A DNA stretch of 62,413 nucleotides from Mycobacterium hubeiense (GCF_002838065.1 NZ_PIZU01000009.1:84919-147331), one strand, 5' to 3'. Positions 20,301-28,570 are shown, counted from the first letter of the stretch. The notes: generated from the sequence alone by a model not told the origin. Translations and numbers: made by a program.

Positions 20301-20657
20301 AAGGCTTACGAAGCGGATTTCCAGTCCACGCTGACATTTCTTCGAAGTGCAATGGCGCAAGACGATTTCGACGCCGCGTGGGCAGAAGGCGCCGCGCTGT
20401 CCACCGAAGATGCAATCGCATACGCCCAACGCGGTCGTGGCGAACGCAAACGCCCGTCGAGTGGGTGGGGATCGTTGACCCCGACCGAGCTCGATGTCGT
20501 CCGGTTGGTGAGTGAGGGGCTGCCCAACAAGGACATCGCGACAAGGCTTTTCGTGTCGCCACGGACGGTGCAGACGCATCTCACTCACGTGTATTCGAAG
20601 CTCGGGTTGACCTCGCGCGTGCAGCTGGCCCAGGAAGCGGCTCGGCGGCTGGCTTAG
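17370..20657 (+). CDS. Cyclase-homology / STAND ATPase / TPR / LuxR-type regulator
   Basis: 1095 residues, one of the large mycobacterial regulators resembling Rv0386. Class III nucleotide cyclase domain at about 15-180: metal Asp26 and Asp71, Asn123 and Arg127. The usual purine-selecting Lys and Asp are replaced by Gln (Q67 region) and Asn116. Then a STAND/NB-ARC ATPase with Walker A GAGGAGKT (231-238) and Walker B LVVLDNCEHL, a long alpha-helical TPR-like region (about 500-1010), and a C-terminal LuxR HTH (LTPTELDVVRLVSEG to VQTHLTHVYSKLGL). The ATG at 17370 is chosen because upstream codons overlap the P450 gene and are not conserved-looking. Target genes unknown; the adjacent P450 is a candidate. 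Confidence 0.93.
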   Translation: MSQTDWSDLGVIGLLPTGTVTLLLADVEGSTRLWETQPEEMTAAVAVLDRTLAEVTAAHNGVRPVEQGEGDSFVVAFARASDAVACAMALQRAPLAPIRLRIGVHTGEVQLRDEANYIGPTINRTARLRDLAHGGQTVLSGVTEALVVDALPDDAWLVDLGSHPLRDLPRPERVVQLCHPDLRNDFPPLRVAKSTAAHNLPVQFTSFVGRAQQMEEVRSLLADHRLVTLTGAGGAGKTRLAIQIASRIACEFRDGVCYVDLAPITNPEVASVALARALGVPEQPSRSTMDMIVRFIGERQMLVVLDNCEHLLDVTATMAGELMTACPSLTLLTTSREPIGISGEVALRVPSLSIADEALELFADRARLVRAGFKLTEDNIGLVTEICCRLDGMPLAIELAAARVRALSLQEVVDSLHDRFRLLTGGSRTTVRRQQTLRASVDWSHALLTEPERQLFRRLAAFVGGFDLAAAQAITGDGDVERYQVLDLLTLLVDKSLVVAEDNGGRTRYRLLETVRQYAQEKLAESGEADAVRTRHRDHYLALAIAVDSPADSDHEARLEQADTEIDNLRAAFAWSRERGDTERALQLACSLFPLWLARGRNREGFAWLDAALDDRQSREKAVAPGIYARAVADRVTLDAWSGLSPSLDQAEQALAIAREVGDAALMTRVLMARGLAVGYDDDLAEPYFDEAVALARELGDSWWLTHTVGWRAYVAVAAGDPIAAHSFAEEGRRVAESIGNHFASRMCRTWLGYADMCNGDFAEAAALFEEVLVEAEATRDLSWRFTSMHGQTYLFANQGDLPRARAVAEAALDIANELAGFYPGIAYGGLGLAYLAEGDFDACAQASEAASEHLGVQPHAAGVMLYPRAEAALARGDFVAARRIADEAVSTTKGWHLASALRTRARIAVAEGEFEDADRDAHAALACAAELRAYLGVADTLECIARVAGEAGTHQEAARLLGAAEAMRQRSRLVRFKAYEADFQSTLTFLRSAMAQDDFDAAWAEGAALSTEDAIAYAQRGRGERKRPSSGWGSLTPTELDVVRLVSEGLPNKDIATRLFVSPRTVQTHLTHVYSKLGLTSRVQLAQEAARRLA

Positions 20658-21061
20658 ACCCGGATGATGGTAAGGCCTGCCGCGCCTCCGAGTGCGTCAA
20701 AGTCGTTGTCCTGAGTGATGACTGGCAGTTCCCGTGATGCGGCGATGGCCGCGATCCAGAGATCGTTGATTCGCACCCGTCGGCCGGTTTCGGCGAGATG
20801 GATGCGTAGCCGTGCCCACATCCGTGCCGCCTCCTCATCCACCGGTAGGGCTTCCATGTCTGCGACGGATTCGAGTGTTGCCAGACGTTGCGCGCGAATG
20901 TCGCTCGTGGTCGCGGCGAGCACGCCGACGTTGAGTTCGGCCAGTGTGATCACGGTGGTGGCGACCTCATCGGGGATCAGTGAATCGTCGAGTTGCCGGC
21001 CCGTTTCACTCGCGACAAACACGGACGTATCAAGGACGCCCGCCTGAAGGGGAGCGCTCAC
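20654..21061 (-). CDS. PIN-domain ribonuclease toxin (VapC family)
   Basis: 135-residue PIN-domain protein. The acidic metal-binding residues are visible: Asp11 (VLDTSVF), Glu42 (TLAELNVG), Asp100 (RINDLWIAA) and Asp118/Asp120 (TQDNDFDAL). VapC toxins cleave RNA, often tRNA or 23S rRNA. The GTG start overlaps the stop of the antitoxin gene (GTGA). The stop overlaps the convergent LuxR-type regulator gene by four bases. The VapC number is not assignable by eye. Confidence 0.9.
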   Translation of the reverse strand: MSAPLQAGVLDTSVFVASETGRQLDDSLIPDEVATTVITLAELNVGVLAATTSDIRAQRLATLESVADMEALPVDEEAARMWARLRIHLAETGRRVRINDLWIAAIAASRELPVITQDNDFDALGGAAGLTIIRV

Positions 21062-21336
21062 GGGATCGGGCCGAGATCGTCGGTGGTTTCGCCAGCCAGG
21101 GCGGCAAGGTCGTCGCGTAAACCTGGATCGGCTTGGAAACGGTGGCGACGCGCTAGGAATTCCGTCTTTGTCAACCAGCGGCGGCGCTGCGGCCTCACTG
21201 CTGTGAGTCTTGCGACTGGGCGTCCCTTAACCGTGATGGTGACGTCTTCTCCCGCCTGCACACGGCGAAGCACCCCAGCTGTGTCATTGCGCAGATCACG
21301 TGACGCCACATCGGACATGCTACGAGTGTAGGCCAT
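21058..21336 (-). CDS. PHD/YefM-type antitoxin (VapB partner)
   Basis: 92 residues. The N-terminal Phd/YefM fold is recognisable (MSDVASRDLRNDTAGVLRRVQAGEDVTITVKGRPVARLTAV), which binds operator DNA. The C-terminal tail is the part expected to wrap the PIN toxin. Either ATG, at 21336 or 21318, is possible; MSDVASRDL at 21318 fits family starts better. It lies directly upstream of and coupled to the toxin, so the pair should autoregulate from the gap at 21337-21410. Confidence 0.86.
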   Translation of the reverse strand: MAYTRSMSDVASRDLRNDTAGVLRRVQAGEDVTITVKGRPVARLTAVRPQRRRWLTKTEFLARRHRFQADPGLRDDLAALAGETTDDLGPIP

Positions 21337-21393
21337 TCGTAGCCATCAGTTACTTATGAGGTATCCGCGTCAGGAGGGCTTGCCGGCACAGGC

Positions 21394-21436
21394 TTGCCAG
21401 CACGGCGGCGTCGTGTATAGTCGAACATATGTTCGA
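21394..21436 (+). promoter_or_regulatory. LexA SOS box overlapping promoter and start codon of the 13E12 gene
   Basis: A perfect mycobacterial SOS box TCGAACATATGTTCGA lies at 21421-21436 and matches the LexA consensus TCGAAC-N4-GTTCGA exactly. It contains the ATG of the downstream gene (21429). A -35-like TTGCCA (21394-21399), a 16-base spacer and a -10 TATAGT (21416-21421) would start transcription at about 21427-21429, at the ATG itself. This predicts a leaderless mRNA repressed by LexA and induced by DNA damage. An imperfect tandem repeat of a GCTTGCCGGCAC-like 12-mer covers the -35 region. Confidence 0.85.
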
Positions 21437-22718
21437 TCTGGAGGGGTTGGTGGCGGTGGATCCGCATGCCGACCAGGCTGCGTTGGTGGCCCGGATCGAT
21501 GCGTTGGAGCGGGTGAAGTCGGCGGCGGCGGCCGGTCAGGCCCGCGCCACGGCATTGCTGGACGAGCAGCGTCACGCCGAGGAGGCCGCGGCCGGGGTGC
21601 CGAAGGCTCAGCAGGGCCGCGGTGTCGCCAGTGAGGTGGCGTTGGCGCGACGAGATTCCCCGGCGCGCGGCAATCGGCATCTCGGGTTTGCCAAGGCGTT
21701 GGTGCACGAGATGCCCCACACCCTGGCGGCGTTGGAGTGTGGGGCGCTCTCGGAGTGGCGCGCCACCCTGATCGTGCGGGAATCGGCGTGTCTGAGCGTG
21801 GCGGATCGGCGGGCGTTGGACGCCGAGATGTGCGCGGACCTGTCGAAGCTGGAGGGTAAGGGGGATAAGCGGATTGCCGCGGCGGCCAAGGAGATCGCGT
21901 GTCGGCTTGATGCCCAGGCGGTGGTGGAGCGGGCGGCCAAGGCCGAGGCCGATCGGCGTGTCACCATCCGTCCCGCGCCGGATGCCATGGTCTATGTGAC
22001 CGCGCTGCTGCCGGTAGCTAAAGGCGTCGGCGTGTACGCGGCGCTTAAACGGGCCGCCGATACCACTTTCGATGAGCGCTCTCGGGGTCAGGTGATGGCC
22101 GACACGCTCGTGGAGCGGGTGACCGGGCGGGCCGCGGAGACACCGGAGCCCGTGGCGGTCAACCTGGTGCTGACCGATCAGACCCTGCTGGCAGGTGATA
22201 ACACCCCGGCGAACGTGGAGGGGTACGGCCCGATTCCCGCCGAGGTGGCTCGCAACCTGGTCGGTGATGCGGCGGCTGATGAGCGGTCCAAAGCCACCTT
22301 GCGCCGGCTGTATGCCCATCCGCGTTCGGGGGCGTTGGTGGCGATGGAATCGCGGTCGCGGTTGTTCCCGAAAGGGCTGGCCCGCTTTATCGGGGTGCGG
22401 GATCAAAGCTGTCGCACACCGTATTGTGATGCGCCGATTCGGCATCGTGATCACGCCACACCCCGTAACCGGGGCGGGCCGACCAGCGCGGCCAATGGGC
22501 TCGGGGAGTGTGAGCGCTGTAACTACGTCAAGGAAACACCGGGCTGGCGAGTCCGTGCGGGTGCGGACGAGAACGGCACTCACACCGCCGAATTCGTGAC
22601 CCCCACCGGGGCGACGTATCGGTCGACGGCGCCGCCACTGCCCGGCGCGCCACTGGTCACCATCAGCGAAGTCGAACTCAAAATCGGCATCGCCCTCACC
22701 GAACTGCACGCCGCCTAA
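21429..22718 (+). CDS. DUF222/13E12-family HNH endonuclease-domain protein
   Basis: 429 residues. The N-terminal and central helical region is of the DUF222 (13E12 repeat) type. The C-terminal HNH nuclease domain is seen in CRTPYCDAPIRHRDHATPRN, followed by GGPTSAANG and CERCNYVKETPGW, giving zinc cysteines and catalytic histidines. Such genes are multicopy in mycobacteria and some are LexA-regulated in M. tuberculosis. The exact role is unknown; mobile or selfish character is suspected. The ATG at 21429 has no Shine-Dalgarno sequence, consistent with leaderless translation. Confidence 0.88.
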   Translation: MFDLEGLVAVDPHADQAALVARIDALERVKSAAAAGQARATALLDEQRHAEEAAAGVPKAQQGRGVASEVALARRDSPARGNRHLGFAKALVHEMPHTLAALECGALSEWRATLIVRESACLSVADRRALDAEMCADLSKLEGKGDKRIAAAAKEIACRLDAQAVVERAAKAEADRRVTIRPAPDAMVYVTALLPVAKGVGVYAALKRAADTTFDERSRGQVMADTLVERVTGRAAETPEPVAVNLVLTDQTLLAGDNTPANVEGYGPIPAEVARNLVGDAAADERSKATLRRLYAHPRSGALVAMESRSRLFPKGLARFIGVRDQSCRTPYCDAPIRHRDHATPRNRGGPTSAANGLGECERCNYVKETPGWRVRAGADENGTHTAEFVTPTGATYRSTAPPLPGAPLVTISEVELKIGIALTELHAA

Positions 22719-23377
22719 ACGGGGCGGTAGCGACGCTCGGGTCGGCCGGCGCCGTACTGGAGGCGTAGCTCCAATGCGCCGGTGCTGAGGTAGTGCTCGA
22801 GATAGCGACGGGCGCTGACCCGCGAAATGCCAACAAGCTCAGCGCATTCTGCGGCGGATACCTCGCCCGCGTCGCGTACGGCGGCCAGCACGAGGCGGCC
22901 GGTCTCGGCGCCCAGGCCTTTGGGCAGGGTCTGCGACGAGGCCGCGGCAGCGCCGCCGAAGAGCGAGTCGACCAACGACTGGTCCACCCCGGCCGCGGAT
23001 TCCAGTGCATCGGCCCGCGCCGCGAAGGCCTCCAGTTTGGCGCGCAGATGCGGGAACTCGAACGGCTTGATCAGATAGTCGGCCGCGCCGCCGTCCAGCG
23101 CCCCGCTCACCGTGTCCAGCTCGCGCGCCGCGGTGATCATGATGACACCGACGCGATCACCCTCGGATCGCAGTCGCTGCAACACTTCCAGGCCCGTCAT
23201 GTCGGGCAGGTACACGTCGAGCAAGATCAGGTCCGGTCGCAATTCTCGTGCGGCCGACAGCGCCTCGCCGCCCGTGCGCGCCACGCCGACGACGCGGAAA
23301 CCGTCGACCTGCTCGACGAAGCGGCGGTGAATCTCGGCGACCATGAAATCGTCGTCGACCACCAGCACGTCACGCAT
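22715..23377 (-). CDS. CitB/DcuR-like response regulator
   Basis: 220 residues. The receiver domain has the acidic pocket (VVDDD) and phospho-acceptor Asp54 (LILLDVYLPDMTG), with the switch Thr in MITAA and Lys in YLIKPFEFP. The C-terminal helix-turn-helix (VSAAECAELVGISRVSARRYLEHY) is of the type in CitB/DcuR/DpiA regulators. It overlaps the histidine kinase gene by eight bases, so the two are cotranscribed. The probable target is the divergent tctCBA operon. Confidence 0.92.
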   Translation of the reverse strand: MRDVLVVDDDFMVAEIHRRFVEQVDGFRVVGVARTGGEALSAARELRPDLILLDVYLPDMTGLEVLQRLRSEGDRVGVIMITAARELDTVSGALDGGAADYLIKPFEFPHLRAKLEAFAARADALESAAGVDQSLVDSLFGGAAAASSQTLPKGLGAETGRLVLAAVRDAGEVSAAECAELVGISRVSARRYLEHYLSTGALELRLQYGAGRPERRYRPV

Positions 23378-24995
23378 GGGCGGCCCGATTCACCATCGCC
23401 GCCACCGGCAGTCGCACCACGAACAACGCTCCGCCGGTCGGACCGTCGCTGATCTCGACGCTGCCCCCATGCTGGGCGGTCACCAGTCGCACCAAGGCCA
23501 GGCCAATCCCGCGTCCGCCGGGCACGTCCGGCTTGGACGTCACACCCCGCGCAAAGACCGCCTCCCGCAGATGCTCTGGAACTCCCGGCCCCGAGTCCGC
23601 GACCGAGATCAGCAGCCCGTCGGCGTCATTCATTCGCACCACCACCCGCGCCGGCGATGAACCCACCGACACGTCCACCGCGTTGTCGATGAGGTTGCCC
23701 AGCACGGTGATCACATCGGTGGCCAGCGCGGGATCCAACGGCGCCAGATGCGAATCGGACGCAATCTCCAGTGTCACACCGCTTTCCGCGGCCAGCGACG
23801 TTTTGGCGATCAACAGCGCAGCCACCGCCGGGTCCGAGATGTGCTGCGTCACCGCATCGCTGATCTCCGCACGGCGCCGCGTCAGTGTGCCCACCAGATC
23901 GCGCACCGCGTCGAACTCGCCCAGTTGCACCAGACCCGAGATGGTGTGCAGCTGATTGGCGAACTCATGCGTCTGCGCCCGCAGCGTGTCCGTCACGCTC
24001 TTGTGCGACGAGAGCTGCCCCTGCAGCGCGGCCAGCTCGGTGCTGTCGCGCATCGTGGTCACCGTGCCGATCCGCTGGCCCTGGCTGGTCGCGGCGCGCC
24101 GATTCAGCGCTAAAACTCTTGTGCGGGTGGCGATCACGACATCGCGGCCGTCCTCGCCCGACAGCAGGAAGTCGACAATCGCGGGGTCCAGGCCGATCTC
24201 GGTCACCCGACGCCCCACCGCGGAGCCGTCCACGCCCAACAACTCCTGCGCACTGTCGTTGAGCACCGTGACGACACCCTCGTTGTTCACCCCGACTACA
24301 CCCTCGCGGATGCTGTGCAGCAATGCTTCTCGGTGATCGGCCAAGCTGGCGATCTCGCTGATCTCCAATCCCCGGGTGTGCCTCTTGATGCGACGCGACA
24401 GCAGCCACGAGGTCACCATTCCCAGCACCGCGCCGAGTCCCAGGTACACCAGCAGCCGTTCACCCGCGCCGGACAGCAGCTCCCACACCGACGGATACCC
24501 CTCGCTCACCGAGACGATCGCCAGCACGTCGCCGTTTGTCGAAAGAATCGGCACCTGCCCGACCAGGCTGTGCACGCCGTCGATATCGCGGTCGCCGAAC
24601 CACGCCCGTCCCTCATCGGCGCGGCTGGGGCCCAGATCCACCTGGCCCCCGATCCGCGACGGGTCAGACGACGCCCGCACTATGCCGCCCGGATCGATGA
24701 TCTCGGCCAGCCGCGCGCCCGACAACGCCACTGCGCGGTCCACCTCGGGCGCAAGTAACTGCGCGGCGAACGGGTCGGCGTAGCGCTCACGCACGATCGG
24801 CGTCGACGCCACGTTCTCGGCCACGGCGATCATCCGCTGGCCGCGAACGTCGCGGAATTCCCGTGTCGACTGCGCCACCGACACCGCCGCGACCGCGAGC
24901 AGCACCACCGCCACGACCAGCAGCTGGAATACCAGAAACTGGCCGGCCAGGCTACGGCCCCGCAGCACGCGAAGCGCCGATGCCCATGAACTCAA
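23370..24995 (-). CDS. CitA/DcuS-like sensor histidine kinase
   Basis: 541 residues. TM1 at about 18-40, an extracellular sensor (Cache/PASc-like) domain of ~140 residues, TM2 at about 182-200, a cytoplasmic PAS domain (~225-325), then a DHp helix with His343 in THEFANQLHTISGLVQ and a HATPase domain with N box (NLIDNAVDVS) and DSGPGVP and GGRGIGLALV. This architecture senses citrate or C4-dicarboxylates in related systems. No ATG fits; TTG at 24995 after AAGGAAG is the best start, and a GTG at residue 9 is possible. It is divergent from tctC. Confidence 0.92.
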   Translation of the reverse strand: MSSWASALRVLRGRSLAGQFLVFQLLVVAVVLLAVAAVSVAQSTREFRDVRGQRMIAVAENVASTPIVRERYADPFAAQLLAPEVDRAVALSGARLAEIIDPGGIVRASSDPSRIGGQVDLGPSRADEGRAWFGDRDIDGVHSLVGQVPILSTNGDVLAIVSVSEGYPSVWELLSGAGERLLVYLGLGAVLGMVTSWLLSRRIKRHTRGLEISEIASLADHREALLHSIREGVVGVNNEGVVTVLNDSAQELLGVDGSAVGRRVTEIGLDPAIVDFLLSGEDGRDVVIATRTRVLALNRRAATSQGQRIGTVTTMRDSTELAALQGQLSSHKSVTDTLRAQTHEFANQLHTISGLVQLGEFDAVRDLVGTLTRRRAEISDAVTQHISDPAVAALLIAKTSLAAESGVTLEIASDSHLAPLDPALATDVITVLGNLIDNAVDVSVGSSPARVVVRMNDADGLLISVADSGPGVPEHLREAVFARGVTSKPDVPGGRGIGLALVRLVTAQHGGSVEISDGPTGGALFVVRLPVAAMVNRAAHA

Positions 24996-24999
24996 TGAC

Positions 25000-25056
25000 C
25001 AATACTTCCTTTGCGTCCGAATCAGTGACCTGAGTCACTACCAGGGTCCAGTATTG
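25000..25056. promoter_or_regulatory. Candidate operator between the two-component system and tctC
   Basis: The 94-base divergent region has a perfect inverted repeat AGTGAC-CTGA-GTCACT (25024-25039), bracketed by an outer inverted pair CAATACT (25000-25006) and AGTATTG (25050-25056). Both lie between the TTG start of the kinase and the ATG of tctC. They are natural candidates for response-regulator binding. Which protein binds is inferred only from location. Confidence 0.5.
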
Positions 25057-25089
25057 CTGAGCATCACATATCAGCGATTGGGGACCGAC

Positions 25090-26070
25090 ATGTCGAGACG
25101 ACTGTGTGCGGGGGTCATAGTGGCGCTGATCGCGGCGCTGCTGTTGACGTCGTGCGGTGTCACCCGCGGCGAGGAATCGCGCGGTCTGCACCGGCTGCGC
25201 ATGATGGTGCCGAACAGCCCGGGCGGCGGCTATGACCTCACGGCGCGCACCGCGGTGAAGATCATGGAAGACACCGACATTACGGGGCGCATCGAGGTCT
25301 TCAATGTGATCGGCGCGGGCGGCACCGTCGCGATGGCCCGGCTGATGAACGAACGAGGCAACAACGACCTCATGATGATGATGGGGCTCGGCGTGGTCGG
25401 GGCGACGTACACCAACGGCTCGGATGCGCGCGCATCGGACGCCACGGCACTGGCCCGCATGGTCGAGGAGCAGGAAGGCATTCTCGTTCCGGGGGATTCG
25501 CCGTTCGACTCGATCCAGGAGCTGGTCACCGCCTGGAAGGCCGATCCTGCCGCAATCAGCATCGGCGGTGGCTCGTCACCCGGCGGGCCTGATCACCTGT
25601 TCCCGATGGAAACCGCGCGGGCCGTCGGCATCGACCCGCGCAAAGTCAACTACGTCACCTACGACGGTGGCGGTGATCTGCTGACGGCGTTGCTGGGCAA
25701 GAAGATCGCCGCGGGCACCACGGGTCTCGGCGAATTCGTCGACCAGATCGAGGCCGGGCAGGTGCGGGTACTCGCCGTGTCGGGCAAGGAGCGGGTCGAG
25801 GGCGTTGACGCACCTACTCTCACCGAAGCCGGCATCAACCTCACCTTCACCAACTGGCGCGGAATCCTCGCCCCGCCAGGCATTTCCGATACCGCCAAGC
25901 AGGCGATGGTCAAAGCTCTGGAAGAGCTTCACGCCACACAGCAATGGAAGGAGGCGCTGGTGCAGAACGGATGGAGCGATGCGTTCGCGACCGGTGCGGA
26001 GTTCGAGCAGTTTCTCAAGGAGCAGGACTACCGGGTGTCCTCCACACTGACCGAATTGGGGCTGATGTGA
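25090..26070 (+). CDS. tctC: Tripartite tricarboxylate transporter substrate-binding lipoprotein (TctC/Bug)
   Basis: 326 residues. The signal peptide ends in a lipobox (LLLTSC), so the protein should be anchored to the outer face of the membrane. The mature part has Bug-family features: MMVPNSPGGGYDLTAR near the N-terminus, NVIGAGGTVAMARL, and NWRGILAPPGISD. It captures carboxylates such as citrate for the TctAB permease. The ATG at 25090 is chosen because the upstream in-frame start would precede the signal peptide. Its stop overlaps the tctB GTG. Confidence 0.92.
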   Translation: MSRRLCAGVIVALIAALLLTSCGVTRGEESRGLHRLRMMVPNSPGGGYDLTARTAVKIMEDTDITGRIEVFNVIGAGGTVAMARLMNERGNNDLMMMMGLGVVGATYTNGSDARASDATALARMVEEQEGILVPGDSPFDSIQELVTAWKADPAAISIGGGSSPGGPDHLFPMETARAVGIDPRKVNYVTYDGGGDLLTALLGKKIAAGTTGLGEFVDQIEAGQVRVLAVSGKERVEGVDAPTLTEAGINLTFTNWRGILAPPGISDTAKQAMVKALEELHATQQWKEALVQNGWSDAFATGAEFEQFLKEQDYRVSSTLTELGLM

Positions 26071-26588
26071 CGACAGAAACGGAAAAACAAACACCGCAAC
26101 AACGTTCGGTCGACAAGGCGCAGTACATCGTCTGTGCGGTGCTCGTTGCCGTCGGCGCTTTCCTGATCTACGACGCGCTGACGCTCGAAGCCGGGTTCGC
26201 CAAGGTCGATCCCGTCGGGCCCAAGTTCTTCCCGATCGCCATCGGCATCATCCTCATCGTCTTGGCGGTCATCCTCGCCGTCGCCATTCCGCGCGGTTCG
26301 GTCGGCGAGGCCGACGCCGGGGAGGACGTTGACCCCAACACACCAGGGGACTGGCGCACCGTGGGACTGCTTGTCGGGCTGTTCATCGCGGTGATCCTGC
26401 TGGTGAATCCTCTCGGCTGGGTGATCACCAGCACCCTGTTATTTGCAGGCGCCGCAACGATTCTCGGCAACCGGCACTACGTGCGCAACCTTGTGATCGG
26501 AGCGGTGCTCGCACTGGTCAGCTTCTACGCGTTCTACTCCGGGCTCGGGATCCCGCTGCCCGCAGGCATTCTGGACGGGATCCTCTGA
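26067..26588 (+). CDS. tctB: TctB small membrane subunit of the tripartite tricarboxylate transporter
   Basis: 173 residues with four predicted membrane helices, as expected for the 4-TM subunit of TTT transporters. The frame extends upstream, but the GTG at 26067 overlapping the tctC stop (GTGA) gives a normal N-terminus ([14 protein letters not shown]). The motif [17 protein letters not shown] is typical of TctB. tctA follows after one base. Confidence 0.9.
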   Translation: MTTETEKQTPQQRSVDKAQYIVCAVLVAVGAFLIYDALTLEAGFAKVDPVGPKFFPIAIGIILIVLAVILAVAIPRGSVGEADAGEDVDPNTPGDWRTVGLLVGLFIAVILLVNPLGWVITSTLLFAGAATILGNRHYVRNLVIGAVLALVSFYAFYSGLGIPLPAGILDGIL

Positions 26589-26589
26589 C

Positions 26590-28131
26590 ATGGAAAACCT
26601 CGACTGGTTGATTCAGGGTTTCGAGCAGGCGGCCACGCCGATGAACCTGCTCTATGCGGTGATCGGTGTGCTGCTCGGCACCGCGGTGGGTGTGCTGCCC
26701 GGCATCGGCCCGGCCATGACGGTGGCCCTGCTGCTGCCCGTGACCTACAACGTCAGCCCCAGCGCCGCGTTCATCATGTTCGCCGGCATCTTCTACGGCG
26801 GCATGTACGGCGGGTCGACGACGTCGATCCTGCTCAACACGCCGGGGGAGTCGTCGTCGGTCATCACCGCCATCGAAGGCAACAAGATGGCCAAGGCGGG
26901 CCGCGCGGCCCAGGCGCTTGCCACCGCGGCGATCGGATCGTTCGTCGCCGGCGTCATCGGCACCGCGCTGCTGGCCGCGTTCGCGCCGCCCATCTCGCGG
27001 TTCGCGGTCACCCTCGGCGCCCCGTCCTACCTGGCGATCATGCTGTTCGCCCTGGTGGCGGTGACGGCGGTGCTCGGCGCGTCGAAGCTGCGCGGCGCCA
27101 TCTCGCTGTTCCTCGGCCTGGGAATCGGAATCGTCGGCATCGACTTCCTCACCGGCCAGCCACGCGCGACCTTCGGCATCCCGCAGCTGTCCGACGGCAT
27201 CGACATCGTGGTGATCGCGGTGGCGATCTTCGCCGTCGGCGAGGCGCTATGGGTCGCCGCGCACCTGCGACGGCGCCCGGCCGAGGTCATCCCGGTCGGC
27301 CGGCCGTGGATGGGCCGCCGAGACTGGCAGCGGTCGTGGAAGCCGTGGCTGCGCGGTACTGCGTACGGGTTCCCGTTCGGCGCGCTTCCGGCCGGTGGCG
27401 CCGAACTGCCGACGTTCCTGTCCTACATCACCGAGAAGAAGCTGACCAAGCATCCCGAAGAGTTCGGCAAGGGCGCGATCGAAGGCGTCGCCGGGCCGGA
27501 GGCCGCCAACAATGCCTCCGCGGCGGGCACGTTGGTGCCGATGCTCTCACTCGGGTTGCCGACGAACGCCACCGCGGCAGTGATGCTGGCAGCCTTCGTA
27601 TCATATGGAATTCAGCCCGGACCAACGCTTTTCGAGAAAGAGCCGCTGCTGATCTGGACGCTGATCGCCAGCCTGTTCATCGGCAACCTCTTGTTGCTGG
27701 TGATCAATCTGCCGTTGGCGCCGGTGTGGGCCAAGCTGCTGCGCACCCCGCGGCCCTACCTGTACGCCGGCATCTTGTTCTTCGCCACCCTCGGCGCGCT
27801 CGCGGTGAACGTGCAACCGCTCGACCTGGCGCTGCTGCTGATCCTCGGGCTGCTCGGCCTGATGATGAGACGGTTCGGGCTTCCGGTGCTGCCCTTGATC
27901 ATCGGAGTCATTCTCGGCCCGCGGATCGAACGCCAGCTGCGGCAGAGCCTGCAGCTCGGCGGGGGAGACTGGACCAGTCTGTTCACCGAGCCCGTCGCGA
28001 TCATCACCTACGTGTTGATGGTGATCCTGCTGCTGATGCCGTTGGTGCTGCGGCTGATGAACCGCAGCGAGGAGACCCTGCTGATCGTCGAGGACGACAC
28101 CGACCAGAAAGCGAAGGCAGCGCAGGCATGA
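26590..28131 (+). CDS. tctA: TctA large permease subunit of the tripartite tricarboxylate transporter
   Basis: 513 residues, about 10-12 membrane helices. TctA signatures are [21 protein letters not shown] near the N-terminus, [24 protein letters not shown], and a second internally similar half ([20 protein letters not shown] and [13 protein letters not shown]). Driven by an ion gradient, it moves the substrate delivered by TctC. Its stop overlaps the universal stress protein gene (ATGA). Confidence 0.94.
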   Translation: MENLDWLIQGFEQAATPMNLLYAVIGVLLGTAVGVLPGIGPAMTVALLLPVTYNVSPSAAFIMFAGIFYGGMYGGSTTSILLNTPGESSSVITAIEGNKMAKAGRAAQALATAAIGSFVAGVIGTALLAAFAPPISRFAVTLGAPSYLAIMLFALVAVTAVLGASKLRGAISLFLGLGIGIVGIDFLTGQPRATFGIPQLSDGIDIVVIAVAIFAVGEALWVAAHLRRRPAEVIPVGRPWMGRRDWQRSWKPWLRGTAYGFPFGALPAGGAELPTFLSYITEKKLTKHPEEFGKGAIEGVAGPEAANNASAAGTLVPMLSLGLPTNATAAVMLAAFVSYGIQPGPTLFEKEPLLIWTLIASLFIGNLLLLVINLPLAPVWAKLLRTPRPYLYAGILFFATLGALAVNVQPLDLALLLILGLLGLMMRRFGLPVLPLIIGVILGPRIERQLRQSLQLGGGDWTSLFTEPVAIITYVLMVILLLMPLVLRLMNRSEETLLIVEDDTDQKAKAAQA

Positions 28132-28520
28132 CGATCGTCGTGGGATACAGCGCGGACAAATACGGCAGGGCGGCGCTCGATCACGCCATCGACGAGGCGC
28201 GACTGCGAAACACCAACCTGTTGGTCATCAACGCGACGTCAGGTGAGTCCTACGCCGACCCGCGATTCGCCCGCTCCGTCGAGGTGCACGACATCGAAAA
28301 GCAGCTTGCCGACTCCGGCCTCGACTACGAACTGACCCAGCCCGTCGGGGTGGACACCGCGGAGGAACTGCTCAACGCGATGGAGCGTGACGACGCCGAA
28401 CTACTGGTCATCGGCATCCGCCATCGCAGCCCCGTGGGCAAGCTGCTGCTGGGCAGCGTCTCCCAGCGGCTGCTGTTGGAATGCCCCAAACCCATACTCG
28501 CGGTCAAGCCGGCCGAGTGA
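28128..28520 (+). CDS. Universal stress protein (UspA family)
   Basis: 130 residues with an ATP-binding-type Usp fold. [20 protein letters not shown] forms the first strand and loop; [26 protein letters not shown] contains the G-x2-G-x9-G-S nucleotide-binding pattern in slightly altered form. It is translationally coupled to tctA. A Usp gene closing a TTT operon suggests a regulatory or transporter-associated role, as reported for other transporter-linked Usps; this is inference. Confidence 0.9.
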   Translation: MTIVVGYSADKYGRAALDHAIDEARLRNTNLLVINATSGESYADPRFARSVEVHDIEKQLADSGLDYELTQPVGVDTAEELLNAMERDDAELLVIGIRHRSPVGKLLLGSVSQRLLLECPKPILAVKPAE

Positions 28521-28547
28521 GGTAGCTCATAGCCCAGTTTTCCTGCC

Positions 28548-28570
28548 GCTAACACAAGCGGAAAGAAACC
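28548..28570 (+). promoter_or_regulatory. Possible GlnR-type box upstream of nitrate reductase
   Basis: GCTAAC (28548-28553) is followed after about six bases by GGAAAGAAACC, resembling the actinobacterial GlnR half-sites gTnAC and GaAAC but with imperfect spacing. A small inverted repeat CCAGA-CAC-TCTGG lies nearer the start. GlnR control of nitrate assimilation is established in mycobacteria; this specific site is only suggestive. Confidence 0.25.

Noticed and set aside
21354..22709. A 451-codon open frame antisense to the 13E12 gene, and similar long antisense frames (e.g. 6880-8232 over ftsZ, 53381-54142 over metH)
   Set aside because: They mirror the codon phase of strongly supported genes in GC-rich DNA, have Arg/His/Gly-rich low-complexity products and no recognisable domains.
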